Positions 1 to 8,076 of a stretch of 17,147 bases of DNA are shown piece after piece. A program made the translations under genes and the position numbers. Each line of letters begins with the position of its first letter. Position 1 is the first letter of the stretch. Below the pieces are notes generated by a model. That model saw only the letters and a program-made list of their open reading frames with translations. It did no database searches and was not told the DNA's origin. Source of the DNA: an uncultured Lachnospiraceae bacterium (lineage in GTDB: Bacteria > Bacillota > Clostridia > Lachnospirales > Lachnospiraceae); the NCBI GenBank assembly GCA_910588755.1, contig CAJUQZ010000017.1, forward strand, positions 1-17,147, given 5' to 3'.

Positions 1-1718
1 GACTTGTCATAATACTGGCCGGCAATCTCGTGCATCTCATCGAGAAAGGCAAACGTCTCATCGCCCTCCTCCGGCAGTGTCAGATAGATCAGCATACGGC
101 TGTACTCCTCACCCTGCAGCTGGTCGAGTGCAATCTGCATCTTGGTGTGCGCGTCCTCCAATGTATCCATCAGCTCATCGTCAAGCGTGACATACCCCTG
201 GTCAACCTCGTCGTAGAGGAACATAAATATGTCAATTAAGGGCACACTGTAGTTCGAAAACCCATTGATAATCTTGGCGTAATTTTCATCATTCACCGCA
301 TAGGCCGTATATAAAAGCTCTGCAATCTCATAGTCAACCTCCAAAAGCTCCGAGAAATCTCGCGCTGTCAGCTTGTCGGTCAGCATATAGCCGTCCATCG
401 CCTCGGTGTTGGCAAGTCCCTGCGAGTGATCGACCTCGGGCCTGGCATCCAGCTCCTTTAGCAGCCGGCTCTCCTTCTCATAGTCGCCTGCCGGAACGAC
501 GAGCGCCACGAAATTCTCTGCCCCAAAACTCTCCTCAATCATCTCGTCCACGACCATCGCATCACTCTGCACCGGCGTTTCCAGCTGTGTATAGCCATAC
601 ACATAAGGGCAATTTGACTGAACAAGATACGCGCCGACCAGCACCACGACAAACAGCGGCGGTATGATAAACCTCGTCTTGTACGCGAACTTACCGACAA
701 ACGGAATGTCCGGGATAAAGCTCTTGTGCTTTGTCTTATCCATCGCTTTGCCAAAAAGCATAAGCAGCCCCGGCATCAGCAAAAATACGCCGAGCAGGCT
801 AAGCAGAATGGCCCTGATCAGACATAGCGCCATGTCGCTGCCAATGCCAAACTGCATGAACATCATGGCGATCAGACCGCCCATCGTCGTCAGCGAGCTC
901 GAGAAAATCTCCGGTATCGCCTTGCTCAGTGCCACGATATCCGCCTCCCTGATGCCAAGTGTCTGGTGCTCCTCCTTGTACCGGTTACAGAAAATAACCG
1001 CATAGTCCACCGACAGCGCCAGCTGCAGCACGATGGTGACGGAGTCCGACACGAAGGAAATCGTACCCATCATAAAATTCGTTCCCTTTGTGATCAGTGC
1101 CGCGGAGCAGAATGTAAGGAGCAGGACCGGCACCTCCGCCCATGTCTGCGATGTGAGCAGGAGCACCGAGACAACCACAATCGCGACAAGCACGCTGATT
1201 ACGGACATCTCCTTTGCCAGCTGCTCCGCCGACGCATCCCCCATCGAGGTGGATACATAGATATCATACCCGTCGAGCATCTGCTTCACCTCATCGAGCG
1301 CCGCAAGTGCCTTGTCATCTGTCTCTTCGTACCCGAACGTGATACTGTACAGCGCCGAGAAATTGTTGTAATGCTTCTTCGAGTTGTCAAAATCCAGCAT
1401 GATGATACTGTCCTGCTCCAACAATTCCTCGTAGATTTTGTCTGCCTCATCATAGGGAATGTTCATCACCATGACCTTGGCCGTGCCGTAGGTGATAAAC
1501 TGTTCCTCCATGCGGTCAAGCCCCTGGCTCGTCTCCGTGGTGTCTGGCAGATACGCCGAGAGTGCATTCTCCACTGATACCCAGTTCATGGACACCACTG
1601 AAAAGATCAATGCGATGCCAAACAGCAGAAAAAACAGGTTGCGTCTGTCAACGATAAAGGTGGCGACCTTAATCATAAAACCGCCATCTTCACCGCCCTT
1701 CTTTGGTTGTTCGTCCAT
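1..1718 (-). CDS. MMPL/RND-family membrane exporter, C-terminus cut by window edge
   Basis: The minus strand is open from an ATG at 1718 to the left edge, giving 572 residues with no stop. The layout is that of an MMPL/RND transporter. A first membrane helix lies at about residues 28-46, followed by an extracytoplasmic domain to about 170. A block of helices at about 172-325 includes the family's SVDYAV...RYKEE motif (about 236-250), whose Asp-Tyr pair is typical of the proton-relay helix. A helix at about 350-366 then leads into the second extracytoplasmic domain, and the second helix block lies outside the window. Such proteins export lipids, peptides or drugs using the proton gradient; the substrate here cannot be read. 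AGGAGAGG at 1726-1733, 7 nt ahead of the ATG, supports the start. It has its own promoter and operator-like palindrome, so it is probably not part of the polysaccharide operon. Confidence 0.9.
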   Translation of the reverse strand, partial: MDEQPKKGGEDGGFMIKVATFIVDRRNLFFLLFGIALIFSVVSMNWVSVENALSAYLPDTTETSQGLDRMEEQFITYGTAKVMVMNIPYDEADKIYEELLEQDSIIMLDFDNSKKHYNNFSALYSITFGYEETDDKALAALDEVKQMLDGYDIYVSTSMGDASAEQLAKEMSVISVLVAIVVVSVLLLTSQTWAEVPVLLLTFCSAALITKGTNFMMGTISFVSDSVTIVLQLALSVDYAVIFCNRYKEEHQTLGIREADIVALSKAIPEIFSSSLTTMGGLIAMMFMQFGIGSDMALCLIRAILLSLLGVFLLMPGLLMLFGKAMDKTKHKSFIPDIPFVGKFAYKTRFIIPPLFVVVLVGAYLVQSNCPYVYGYTQLETPVQSDAMVVDEMIEESFGAENFVALVVPAGDYEKESRLLKELDARPEVDHSQGLANTEAMDGYMLTDKLTARDFSELLEVDYEIAELLYTAYAVNDENYAKIINGFSNYSVPLIDIFMFLYDEVDQGYVTLDDELMDTLEDAHTKMQIALDQLQGEEYSRMLIYLTLPEEGDETFAFLDEMHEIAGQYYDK

Positions 1719-1769
1719 AGTTCATCCTCTCCTTTACACAAGAAAATAATTCGTGTTCGTGTGTAGTAT

Positions 1770-1798
1770 AGTATATTACATCACTTTTGTTTTTTCAA
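1770..1798 (-). promoter_or_regulatory. Sigma-A type promoter for the MMPL gene
   Basis: On the minus strand a -35 box TTGAAA (1793-1798) and a -10 box TATACT (1770-1775) are separated by exactly 17 nt, close to consensus. A second overlapping TATACT starts 5 nt further on (1765-1770). The predicted leader to the ATG at 1718 is about 40 nt and holds the ribosome site. No other gene lies between, so this promoter serves the exporter gene. Confidence 0.75.
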
Positions 1799-1799
1799 T

Positions 1800-1816
1800 A
1801 ATGACTTATGGTCATT
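1800..1816. promoter_or_regulatory. Operator-like palindrome AATGAC-N5-GTCATT
   Basis: This is a perfect 6-bp inverted repeat with a 5-nt centre (TTATG), ending one base upstream of the -35 box of the MMPL promoter. Its size and symmetry suit a dimeric regulator of the TetR or MarR type, and TetR regulators commonly control MMPL exporters. It has no U-tract of its own and is too short to be a convincing terminator. No regulator gene is visible in the window, so the binding protein is inferred. Confidence 0.5.
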
Positions 1817-1852
1817 TTTGTTTTTTAATACTTTATTTACTATGTTTATAGG

Positions 1853-1892
1853 AAAAAAAGTAACTATCCCAAAAGTTCATGAATAGTTACTT
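1853..1892 (-). terminator. Rho-independent terminator of the polysaccharide operon
   Basis: A 10-bp perfect stem (AAGTAACTAT paired with ATAGTTACTT, arms 1858-1867 and 1883-1892) encloses a 15-nt loop. On the minus strand it runs into a seven-T tract. It starts 18 nt past the stop of the last glycosyltransferase gene. The plus-strand side is also T-rich, so it may work in both directions. It separates the operon from the MMPL gene. Confidence 0.85.
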
Positions 1893-1909
1893 CTTATTTT
1901 ATTATTTTT

Positions 1910-2992
1910 TTATAATTTGTTCAAGTACTCTTCCCATTCCCGGTTCACTCTGTCTGGGGCCAGTCTCTCCGTGATTCTGCAGGCATTTTCACGCAGCCTT
2001 AATTCAAAATCCCTGTCCTCTAAAATTCTGCGAAATGCGTCTGCAAGCGCAAAGGCATCCCCCACCGGCACCAGCAACCCGTTTGTTCCGTTCTCAATCA
2101 GCGCCGCCGGACCTCCGCAGGGACAGTCTGTCGATATGACAGGAATCCCGAGCGCCATCGCCTCCATGACAACATTTGGCATCCCCTCTGTGTTGGAGGT
2201 CAGCGCAAAGATTCTTGCCTTGCAGATATGCCCTGCGACATCGCTGACATTTCCCGGCAGGGCAATTCTGTCCCCAAGTCCCTTTTCCTCCACAAGCGCT
2301 GTCAACGCCGTCCTAAGTACACCCTCGCCATAGATCACAAGCTTTACTGTCGGATATTCCTCCGCAATCTTGGCAAAGGCATGGATCAACATGGCATGAT
2401 TCTTGTTCTCATCAAGCCGGCCCGCCGTCACAATCAGATCTTTTCGCTCCTCACAGACCTTCCGGCCCAAAAACTGCGGATCCAGGGGATTTGACAGAAT
2501 CGCACTTCTCCTTCGAACTGATTTTGGAAAAAAAGCCCTTGCCTGCTCTGTCTGAAATACCACTCCATCCGCAAACCGGAAGACAAACCGCGCGAGCTTC
2601 TGCATCAGCTTCCCCTCGTATTCCATCGTCGGCTCTCCCCTCACGGAGACTGCTACCTTCACCGGCAGAAAAGCCGCTGTCGCCACTGCCATGAGATTAT
2701 TTTTTCCGAGAAAAGCCAGGATTACGTCTGGCTTGTACGCTTTCCAAATCCCGCGTAGAGTGCCAAACCGGACGCAGAAGTTCCTGATACGCCCCCCCTG
2801 CAGCAGTGTCTCATCTGGCTCTGAATAAACGCGCCGTATCTCAGGTCGAAGATTGTATTCATTTTCCGATTTATACTGTGTCACTAGAATCACATCATAT
2901 TTCTTGGCGTGGAAGTACTCTGCCAGATTCACCATAACCCGCTCAGCTCCTCCTTTTTGGAGGGAACTGATAAATAAAGCTATTCTTTTCAT
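1910..2992 (-). CDS. GT4 family glycosyltransferase (last gene of operon)
   Basis: This 360-residue protein is a GT-B fold retaining glycosyltransferase. The N-terminus has a beta strand and then LQKGGAERVM, the usual acceptor-side glycine loop. The C-terminal nucleotide-sugar domain carries the EX7E motif (EGMPNVVME), followed by GIPVISTDCPCGGP. It is predicted to act on the inner membrane face, adding one sugar to the lipid-linked repeat unit; donor and acceptor are unknown. I start it at the ATG at 2992 (MKRIALF) because GGGAG sits 7 nt upstream and family members begin just before the first strand; an upstream ATG at 3055 would add 21 unlikely residues. It is clearly paralogous to the gene at 4046-5146, sharing the GGAER loop and the DCP(C/S)GGP signature, with the TupA-like ligase gene between them. 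It is followed by the operon terminator. Confidence 0.92.
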   Translation of the reverse strand: MKRIALFISSLQKGGAERVMVNLAEYFHAKKYDVILVTQYKSENEYNLRPEIRRVYSEPDETLLQGGRIRNFCVRFGTLRGIWKAYKPDVILAFLGKNNLMAVATAAFLPVKVAVSVRGEPTMEYEGKLMQKLARFVFRFADGVVFQTEQARAFFPKSVRRRSAILSNPLDPQFLGRKVCEERKDLIVTAGRLDENKNHAMLIHAFAKIAEEYPTVKLVIYGEGVLRTALTALVEEKGLGDRIALPGNVSDVAGHICKARIFALTSNTEGMPNVVMEAMALGIPVISTDCPCGGPAALIENGTNGLLVPVGDAFALADAFRRILEDRDFELRLRENACRITERLAPDRVNREWEEYLNKL

Positions 2993-3069
2993 TATAGACT
3001 CCCAATTTCCTGAAGCATTATTCCCGCCTGCTGTGCCTGGTTTCGCACATACCATTTCCTCTCCATAGA

Positions 3070-4017
3070 CTATATCGCATCAAGCGAAATCCAGCTCCCC
3101 ATTTTATACGCCCATTCCTCTGGCTCTATGCCGTTACAACCACCCCCATGATGAAACGTGATTTCACCAAAGTATATTTTGCCGTCAACATTGTACAAAT
3201 CTACCCTGCAATGCCGAAACGGTCTGGACAATATTTCTGCACACTGTATCATTTCCTCCCAGTTATTTGGCTTTGGAATTGGTTTTTCCGTATAATTTTC
3301 TCTCTCATCCTTAACTGGCAGCAGTCGAAAGTCCCTGTCATAGATGTTACAGCAGGCATCCACTGCATGATCCCCCGTCTCGGTTGCCAGCCCGATATTT
3401 AAAAATAAGAGCTTTACTTCCCCGCCAAAGCACATAAACTTGTAGTCCATTGGCAGCCGTCCTTCCTTGTCCACTAAAACCCTTTCGCAGATAATCTTTG
3501 GAACAATATCCTTGTAGTTCCACTCGCGGCTTCCCCAGAAGTAATTCCTTTTCATCCAGAAATCAAACTCGTTTTTCTGATATCGAAAATCAAATGGCCT
3601 GTCCCTGTCATAGATCACATTGGCCCCTGACCCGGAAGTGTGGTTGCACTTCATGAAAAACCGTTTGGGAAGCTTATCAAACGCTACCTCCCCAAACGAG
3701 TCGTACACCCCATACAACTCAATTAAAAGCTCCCCAAGTCCGCAGTCCTTCACATACTCACGGACCCTGTACTTATCTGTGCATTTTGTCTGCAGCGGGT
3801 CCCTTTCATGAAGCTTGAGATACCATACCTTTTCATCAAACGTCTGGGGATGCTCCAGATCCAGGCCTTTGCCATTATGCCTTTGGTATGCAAACTGGGC
3901 AAACTGCTCATCTGACATCTTGTTATACCTGTCGTGCCTGTAATTCCGGATGATATTATACAGCCATGCCGTCAGCGCATGATGATATAAAAACCGTTTT
4001 AATGGATGTACACTCAT
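3070..4017 (-). CDS. TupA-like ATP-grasp protein
   Basis: This 315-residue protein matches the TupA-like ATP-grasp family, named after a Bacillus teichuronopeptide biosynthesis protein. Seen motifs are a family-typical N-terminal region (LEHPQTFDEKVWYLKL, about 55-70), a glycine-rich nucleotide loop FMKCNHTSGSG (121-131), CERVL (about 177-181), DYKFMCFGGE (191-200), and a C-terminal metal/ATP-binding block RVDLYNVDGKIYFGEITF with Arg271, Asp273 and Glu285. ATP-grasp enzymes join a carboxylate to an amine through an acyl phosphate. In this setting an amide between an amino acid and a uronic acid of the polymer is plausible, but that is inferred. The ATG at 4017 is chosen because AGGAGG lies 5 nt upstream; the in-frame ATG at 4089 would overlap the upstream gene. 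No signal peptide is seen, so it should be cytosolic. Confidence 0.85.
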   Translation of the reverse strand: MSVHPLKRFLYHHALTAWLYNIIRNYRHDRYNKMSDEQFAQFAYQRHNGKGLDLEHPQTFDEKVWYLKLHERDPLQTKCTDKYRVREYVKDCGLGELLIELYGVYDSFGEVAFDKLPKRFFMKCNHTSGSGANVIYDRDRPFDFRYQKNEFDFWMKRNYFWGSREWNYKDIVPKIICERVLVDKEGRLPMDYKFMCFGGEVKLLFLNIGLATETGDHAVDACCNIYDRDFRLLPVKDERENYTEKPIPKPNNWEEMIQCAEILSRPFRHCRVDLYNVDGKIYFGEITFHHGGGCNGIEPEEWAYKMGSWISLDAI

Positions 4018-4045
4018 TGCTTCCTCCTGCCAACTATTTCCTGTT

Positions 4046-5146
4046 TTATCTGTCGCATATCTCTTTGAGATATGCCTCCCACTCTCCAAATATCTTATCT
4101 GCCCCTGCTAAGTTTCCAATTTCTGCTGCCTTTCTGCCAAGCCTGTCCGCAAAATCAGGATGCTCTATCAGCCTGTTGATAGCTGATTCCATTGCCACTG
4201 CATCCCCGACTGGAACCAGCAGCCCATTCTCCTCATGTGTTATGACCATCCTTGGTCCACCCGATGGACAATCCGTAGAGACAACCGGCAGACCAAGCGC
4301 CATCGCCTCGAGCAGGGCATTTGGCATCCCTTCGACATCGGACGAAAACGCAGCCAGTGCGGCGCCGATCAAATCCTTTTCCAGCTGATTGCTCCCGCCC
4401 ATTAAATAAATAAACGCTCCCGCGCCCAGCTCATCAATCAGCGCCTCCAACTCCTGCCATGTCCCGTCATGCGAATCCGGACCATATATTTTCAAACAAT
4501 ACTCTGGGTGTTTTTTGTGCACCGCATAAAAGGCTCTGATCAGCATTTTCTGGTTTTTAAAATCCACAATTCTCCCGAAGTGAACCACTACCTTTTCCCT
4601 CTGCGCTGGAATTGGGTTTCCAATAAACCTTGGATTGATTGGATTTAAAATAATGCGTGACTTTTGCTGTAGCTGTACCGGGAAAAATTCCTTTTGCTCC
4701 TGTGTCTGAAAAACACAACCGGCTGCCCGCCGGAATAACACAGGAATCTGCAACTTATCTGCCGGAAAGTCATAGCAGCCCACAGGCGTAGCTCGCACTG
4801 ATATCACAACTGGAAAGCGCGTGCCGATTGTCGCGGTCAATGCTCTGTAATTTGCTTTTTTTGCAAACGCAATAACCACATCTGGCTGCACTTTTTTGAT
4901 ATATTTCCTCAAATTCAGTCTTCTTGCAACAAACTGGGATATTCGATTTGCATTTTCCTGCTCTGGTGTCAATCCCACATTCACACGGTGAATCGCTGGG
5001 TCAATTTCATACTCATCCTCGCCCTGCCACTCTGTTGCAATATACACCTCATAACCGTGTGCCACAAACTGGCCCGCCAGATTGGACACAACCCGTTCCG
5101 CTCCGCCCTTCTCCAATGAATTTAAGTGGAATATTATTTTTTTCAT
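4046..5146 (-). CDS. GT4 family glycosyltransferase
   Basis: A 366-residue GT-B glycosyltransferase. It opens with a strand (KKIIFHLNS) and LEKGGAERVVSNLA. The donor-binding domain starts near the VVVHFGRI strand, and the EX7E motif EGMPNALLE is followed by GLPVVSTDCPSGGP. It is a paralog of the last gene in the operon, from which the TupA-like ligase gene separates it. The start is uncertain: GTG at 5149 and ATG at 5146 are adjacent, and only a weak AGG lies 5 or 8 nt upstream; I prefer the ATG. The gap to the upstream stop is 19 nt and to the downstream start 28 nt. It should act on lipid-linked intermediates at the cytosolic membrane face. The sugar specificity cannot be read from sequence. 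Confidence 0.92.
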   Translation of the reverse strand: MKKIIFHLNSLEKGGAERVVSNLAGQFVAHGYEVYIATEWQGEDEYEIDPAIHRVNVGLTPEQENANRISQFVARRLNLRKYIKKVQPDVVIAFAKKANYRALTATIGTRFPVVISVRATPVGCYDFPADKLQIPVLFRRAAGCVFQTQEQKEFFPVQLQQKSRIILNPINPRFIGNPIPAQREKVVVHFGRIVDFKNQKMLIRAFYAVHKKHPEYCLKIYGPDSHDGTWQELEALIDELGAGAFIYLMGGSNQLEKDLIGAALAAFSSDVEGMPNALLEAMALGLPVVSTDCPSGGPRMVITHEENGLLVPVGDAVAMESAINRLIEHPDFADRLGRKAAEIGNLAGADKIFGEWEAYLKEICDR

Positions 5147-5165
5147 CACGCTAGCCTGTTTCCCC

Positions 5166-5921
5166 CTATCCTATAGACTCCACAAAGTAATCCCTGTACT
5201 CCCCGAAATCTTTACATTCATTGTCGATGCTGTCGATTAGCTCAATGTATTTTTCCCTCACCAGTGCCTTATAATTATCAAAATTGTCATACCCCTTTTT
5301 GGTCCATGCAAATGGGTGTGTCAAAATCTGCACCTTGTCGTGCCCTAGTATGTTTGCCTCATCCGGATAGCCGTACCGCCATATATGGTTCGCGTCTGAC
5401 ATATATTTTACCGCAAGCACGGAATCCTTTCCCACGTGCTCTGAAAAGGTAAAAAACTCATCCTGATAGGCATTGATGATGCCCGGAAGCTTAATATTTT
5501 CTGCAAGCACGGACGGGGACGGACGGTGCACGGAAAACTCGGATATCTCAAAGCCAAGCATCTCGCTTAACATGTGCATCTCCCTCACAATCTGGCGCCG
5601 CACCTCCTGCATATCCGTCATTCCGTTCAGCGCAAAGTGAAGACCGATGTTCTGGCCCCGCTCATGCATATCACAGATCAGATCCCTATTTTTCCTGGAT
5701 AACAGATTATAGGAGTTATTGGTCCACTGGAAAAAAAAGGTTGATGTAAAATCCATGCTGGTCTCCACCTTGGCAAGCGCATATGCGCGCTCCACACTGT
5801 ACTCCACATCATGCCGCATGATGATAAACTTATCCTTGTGCAATGCGCCCGCATAATCACTCTGTAACCCCGTCGATTTGATAATTCTTATAATTTCCCT
5901 GTAATCATCATATGAAAACAT
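5166..5921 (-). CDS. NodB-like (CE4-type) polysaccharide deacetylase-like protein
   Basis: This 251-residue protein has the NodB-homology layout: RHDVEYS (His37, Asp38) at the end of the first strand, GLHF (His95) as a candidate metal ligand, VHRPS (His132) and THPFAW near residue 213. It resembles the O-antigen-associated CE4 subgroup that includes WbmS-like proteins more than secreted chitin deacetylases. With no signal peptide or membrane anchor it is probably cytosolic, acting on a nucleotide-linked or lipid-linked sugar. Family members remove N-acetyl groups, but many in this subgroup are uncharacterised. The ATG at 5921 is chosen because AGGAGAGG lies 4 nt upstream; earlier in-frame starts would read into the formyltransferase gene. 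It lies 19 nt after that gene, a pairing that suggests deacetylation and formylation of the same amine. Confidence 0.78.
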   Translation of the reverse strand: MFSYDDYREIIRIIKSTGLQSDYAGALHKDKFIIMRHDVEYSVERAYALAKVETSMDFTSTFFFQWTNNSYNLLSRKNRDLICDMHERGQNIGLHFALNGMTDMQEVRRQIVREMHMLSEMLGFEISEFSVHRPSPSVLAENIKLPGIINAYQDEFFTFSEHVGKDSVLAVKYMSDANHIWRYGYPDEANILGHDKVQILTHPFAWTKKGYDNFDNYKALVREKYIELIDSIDNECKDFGEYRDYFVESIG

Positions 5922-5940
5922 TGTCCCTCTCCTGTCACAC

Positions 5941-6861
5941 TCACTCCAAAACATCGCCCACTGCCAGTTTTCGCACACACTCATAACGGTCAACCAGCAG
6001 GGAGCCGTCAACTGTCCGCACAATCAGCTTCCCGTCAAAGATGTCCACGATTTCCCCAGGCCTGTACCCCGAGAAATCGATCATTTCATCAAATGGGTGC
6101 GCTTCCCATATCTTTACGGTCTGTCCTTCACACATTGCAAAAGCCCCCGGAAACGGCTCGGACACGCCCCGGATCAGGTTATAGATATTTCTCGTCCGCT
6201 CGTGGAAGTCCACCTTCCCATCCGCCGCTGTGCGTTTGCCATACCACGAATCAAAATCTTTTGACTGCGTCCGCACTGTGATATTCCCATCCTGGTATGC
6301 CTTGAGCAGCTTTCTGATCAGGTTCTTTGAACAGATCATATTCTTGTACTGTGCGGTGCGGATATTGTCATGCGGCGTGATCGAAAACATCTCCGTGGCA
6401 AACACATTGGGGCTGTCCGCCTTCTCATCATACCGAAACAGATTTAAATTAAAGCGCGTATCCCCTAGTATCATTGACCAGTTCAGCGGCGACCTGCCCC
6501 TGCCAAACGGGAGATAGCCGCTGTTGCCATGAAATCCATACACACCGTACTTGAACCTGTCTAGCACATACTTTGGAATCAGGCGCTGCCAGCCCATAGA
6601 GACAGCAATCTCAAACGTATTTTCTTCCATAAACGCCCTTGTCTTCTCATCTGTCAGAAAATAGCTGTCTGCCTCAAACACGGGAATCCCATGTCTTTGT
6701 GTCAGTACGGAAAGCCCCTTAAAGCCCGACACCTGGTTCTTTTTTAACACCTCACTGTTTATTGTGATCACAAGGTCAACCGGACAGATCGTACCGTGGA
6801 TAAATTCCACAATATTCTCCGAAGTATCCTTCACACCAAATACTACCAGTTTATAGTTCAT
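5941..6861 (-). CDS. Formyltransferase, methionyl-tRNA/sugar N-formyltransferase type
   Basis: A 306-residue protein with the formyltransferase N-terminal fold (about 1-190) and an FMT-like C-terminal domain (about 205-300; HERTRNIYNLIRGVSEPFPGA is diagnostic). Such enzymes use N10-formyltetrahydrofolate to formylate an amine. The catalytic His is His111 in YGFHGNSGYLPFGRGRSP and the likely catalytic Asp is Asp149 in DEKADSPNV. Where classic members have Asn two residues before the His, this one has Gly109, with a two-residue insertion that places Asn113 just after the His. Its place in a glycan operon makes an amino-sugar substrate far likelier than initiator tRNA. The ATG at 6861 follows GGAG by 9 nt and lies one base past the upstream stop. 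The gene next downstream is the NodB-like protein. Confidence 0.85.
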   Translation of the reverse strand: MNYKLVVFGVKDTSENIVEFIHGTICPVDLVITINSEVLKKNQVSGFKGLSVLTQRHGIPVFEADSYFLTDEKTRAFMEENTFEIAVSMGWQRLIPKYVLDRFKYGVYGFHGNSGYLPFGRGRSPLNWSMILGDTRFNLNLFRYDEKADSPNVFATEMFSITPHDNIRTAQYKNMICSKNLIRKLLKAYQDGNITVRTQSKDFDSWYGKRTAADGKVDFHERTRNIYNLIRGVSEPFPGAFAMCEGQTVKIWEAHPFDEMIDFSGYRPGEIVDIFDGKLIVRTVDGSLLVDRYECVRKLAVGDVLE

Positions 6862-6862
6862 A

Positions 6863-8062
6863 TCATCTATCTCCTTGTCCCTCGATCATTCCTATGATAC
6901 TGTCCATATACCTTTCGGTTCCAAATGTGCCTGCCCTCTGTGCAGCGCGCGCACGGTAATGGTCATACAACTCCCTGTCTGTCAGCAGATTGACCAGCTC
7001 CCGCGCAAATATTTCCTCCTCGGCCGCAATGTTGTCAGCCCTAAGATCCTTGTCCCCCTGAAATATGGGCGCCAGGATCCCATAATCCGCATGGTAGACC
7101 TGGTGCTGATCACTGCATGCCGTGTAATCCTCGTGTAATATTTCAGCTGGGCCAGTCTTGCAGTTGACGCTAACACACGGAAGATTGCACGCCATCGCTT
7201 CAATCAGGGCATTTGGAAATCCTTCGCTGATGGAAGTCAGCGCATACACATCAGCCCTAGAAAGCAGCGGAAATGGATTTTTGAGCGCCCCTGTAAAGCA
7301 GACGGATTCTGAGATTGCCAGATCATTGGCCAGTTTCCTGTATTCCGCATAGCTGCCGTCCCCTATAATCACAAGCCTGGCGTCTGGCATCTTTTTTCTG
7401 GCCACTGCAAAGCTTTTCAGCAGATGCCAGAAGCCCTTTCTGTCATCCTCACGGCCCATCGATACAATCAACGCACCGCTGCCGCCCGCAAAAGCTTTCC
7501 AGCCCCCCTCTGCTTCCTCCTTGGAAAGTGCCCTGATTTCTTCCAGATTGCAGGGATTATAGAGCGTACACAACTTCTTTGTCCGAAAGACACTGCTGAT
7601 CTCATCCTCCATAGTCCTAGTGCAGCTCACAACACAGTCGGCCCTGCGACAGATCAGTCCGATTGCCCCGTCGGCCAGTGAACTATATCCGCGTATCCCT
7701 GCCCAGATCGTATCTCTATCCTTAGACAGCACATTCACGAGATTTGCCGTTGTGCCAAAGCTGTAGCTCATGTCAATATCCAATTCTTTTTTCAGGCGTT
7801 TCAGACGTTTCACCCGTTTTAGTACATTGACAAACTTGCCAGCCCTGCCCTCTACCGCACCCAACTCCAAATTGACCAGATTTAATCCTGACACATCATA
7901 AAAAGCATCTCTTGTGGTAAACACTACCAGATAGACATCATACAGATCCTTTAGAAGCTTCGCTGTAAGTACACATATCCGCTCAAACCCACCCTGGTGA
8001 AGCATTGGCGTAATCAGCATAATACGCTTTTTACTGCCCTTTTGATCCTTAGCCTTCCCCAA
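6863..8062 (-). CDS. GT4 family glycosyltransferase
   Basis: A 399-residue GT-B glycosyltransferase. The first strand and glycine loop are IMLITPMLHQGGFERI, the donor domain begins near LIVSMGREDDRKGF, and the EX7E motif is EGFPNALIE followed by NLPCVSVNCKTGPAEIL. It has an extended acidic stretch between that block and the last helices (about 325-365), as in related capsule enzymes. I place the start at TTG 8062, with a GAGAGGGG ribosome site about 7 nt upstream; the alternative is an ATG at residue 15, which has no good site and would cut into the first strand. The stop is one base before the formyltransferase ATG, so the two are likely translationally coupled. Donor and linkage are unknown. 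Confidence 0.9.
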   Translation of the reverse strand: MGKAKDQKGSKKRIMLITPMLHQGGFERICVLTAKLLKDLYDVYLVVFTTRDAFYDVSGLNLVNLELGAVEGRAGKFVNVLKRVKRLKRLKKELDIDMSYSFGTTANLVNVLSKDRDTIWAGIRGYSSLADGAIGLICRRADCVVSCTRTMEDEISSVFRTKKLCTLYNPCNLEEIRALSKEEAEGGWKAFAGGSGALIVSMGREDDRKGFWHLLKSFAVARKKMPDARLVIIGDGSYAEYRKLANDLAISESVCFTGALKNPFPLLSRADVYALTSISEGFPNALIEAMACNLPCVSVNCKTGPAEILHEDYTACSDQHQVYHADYGILAPIFQGDKDLRADNIAAEEEIFARELVNLLTDRELYDHYRARAAQRAGTFGTERYMDSIIGMIEGQGDR

Positions 8063-8076
8063 ATTGATACCCCTCT

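Noticed and set aside
966..1577. Plus-strand open frame of 203 codons
   Set aside because: It is antisense to the MMPL gene, whose frame shows membrane helices and family motifs; the plus frame is rich in His, Arg and Cys, has no domain signature and no ribosome site.
1800..1816. Palindrome as a second terminator
   Set aside because: A 6-bp stem without a proper U-tract is weak, and its position one base from a -35 box fits an operator better.
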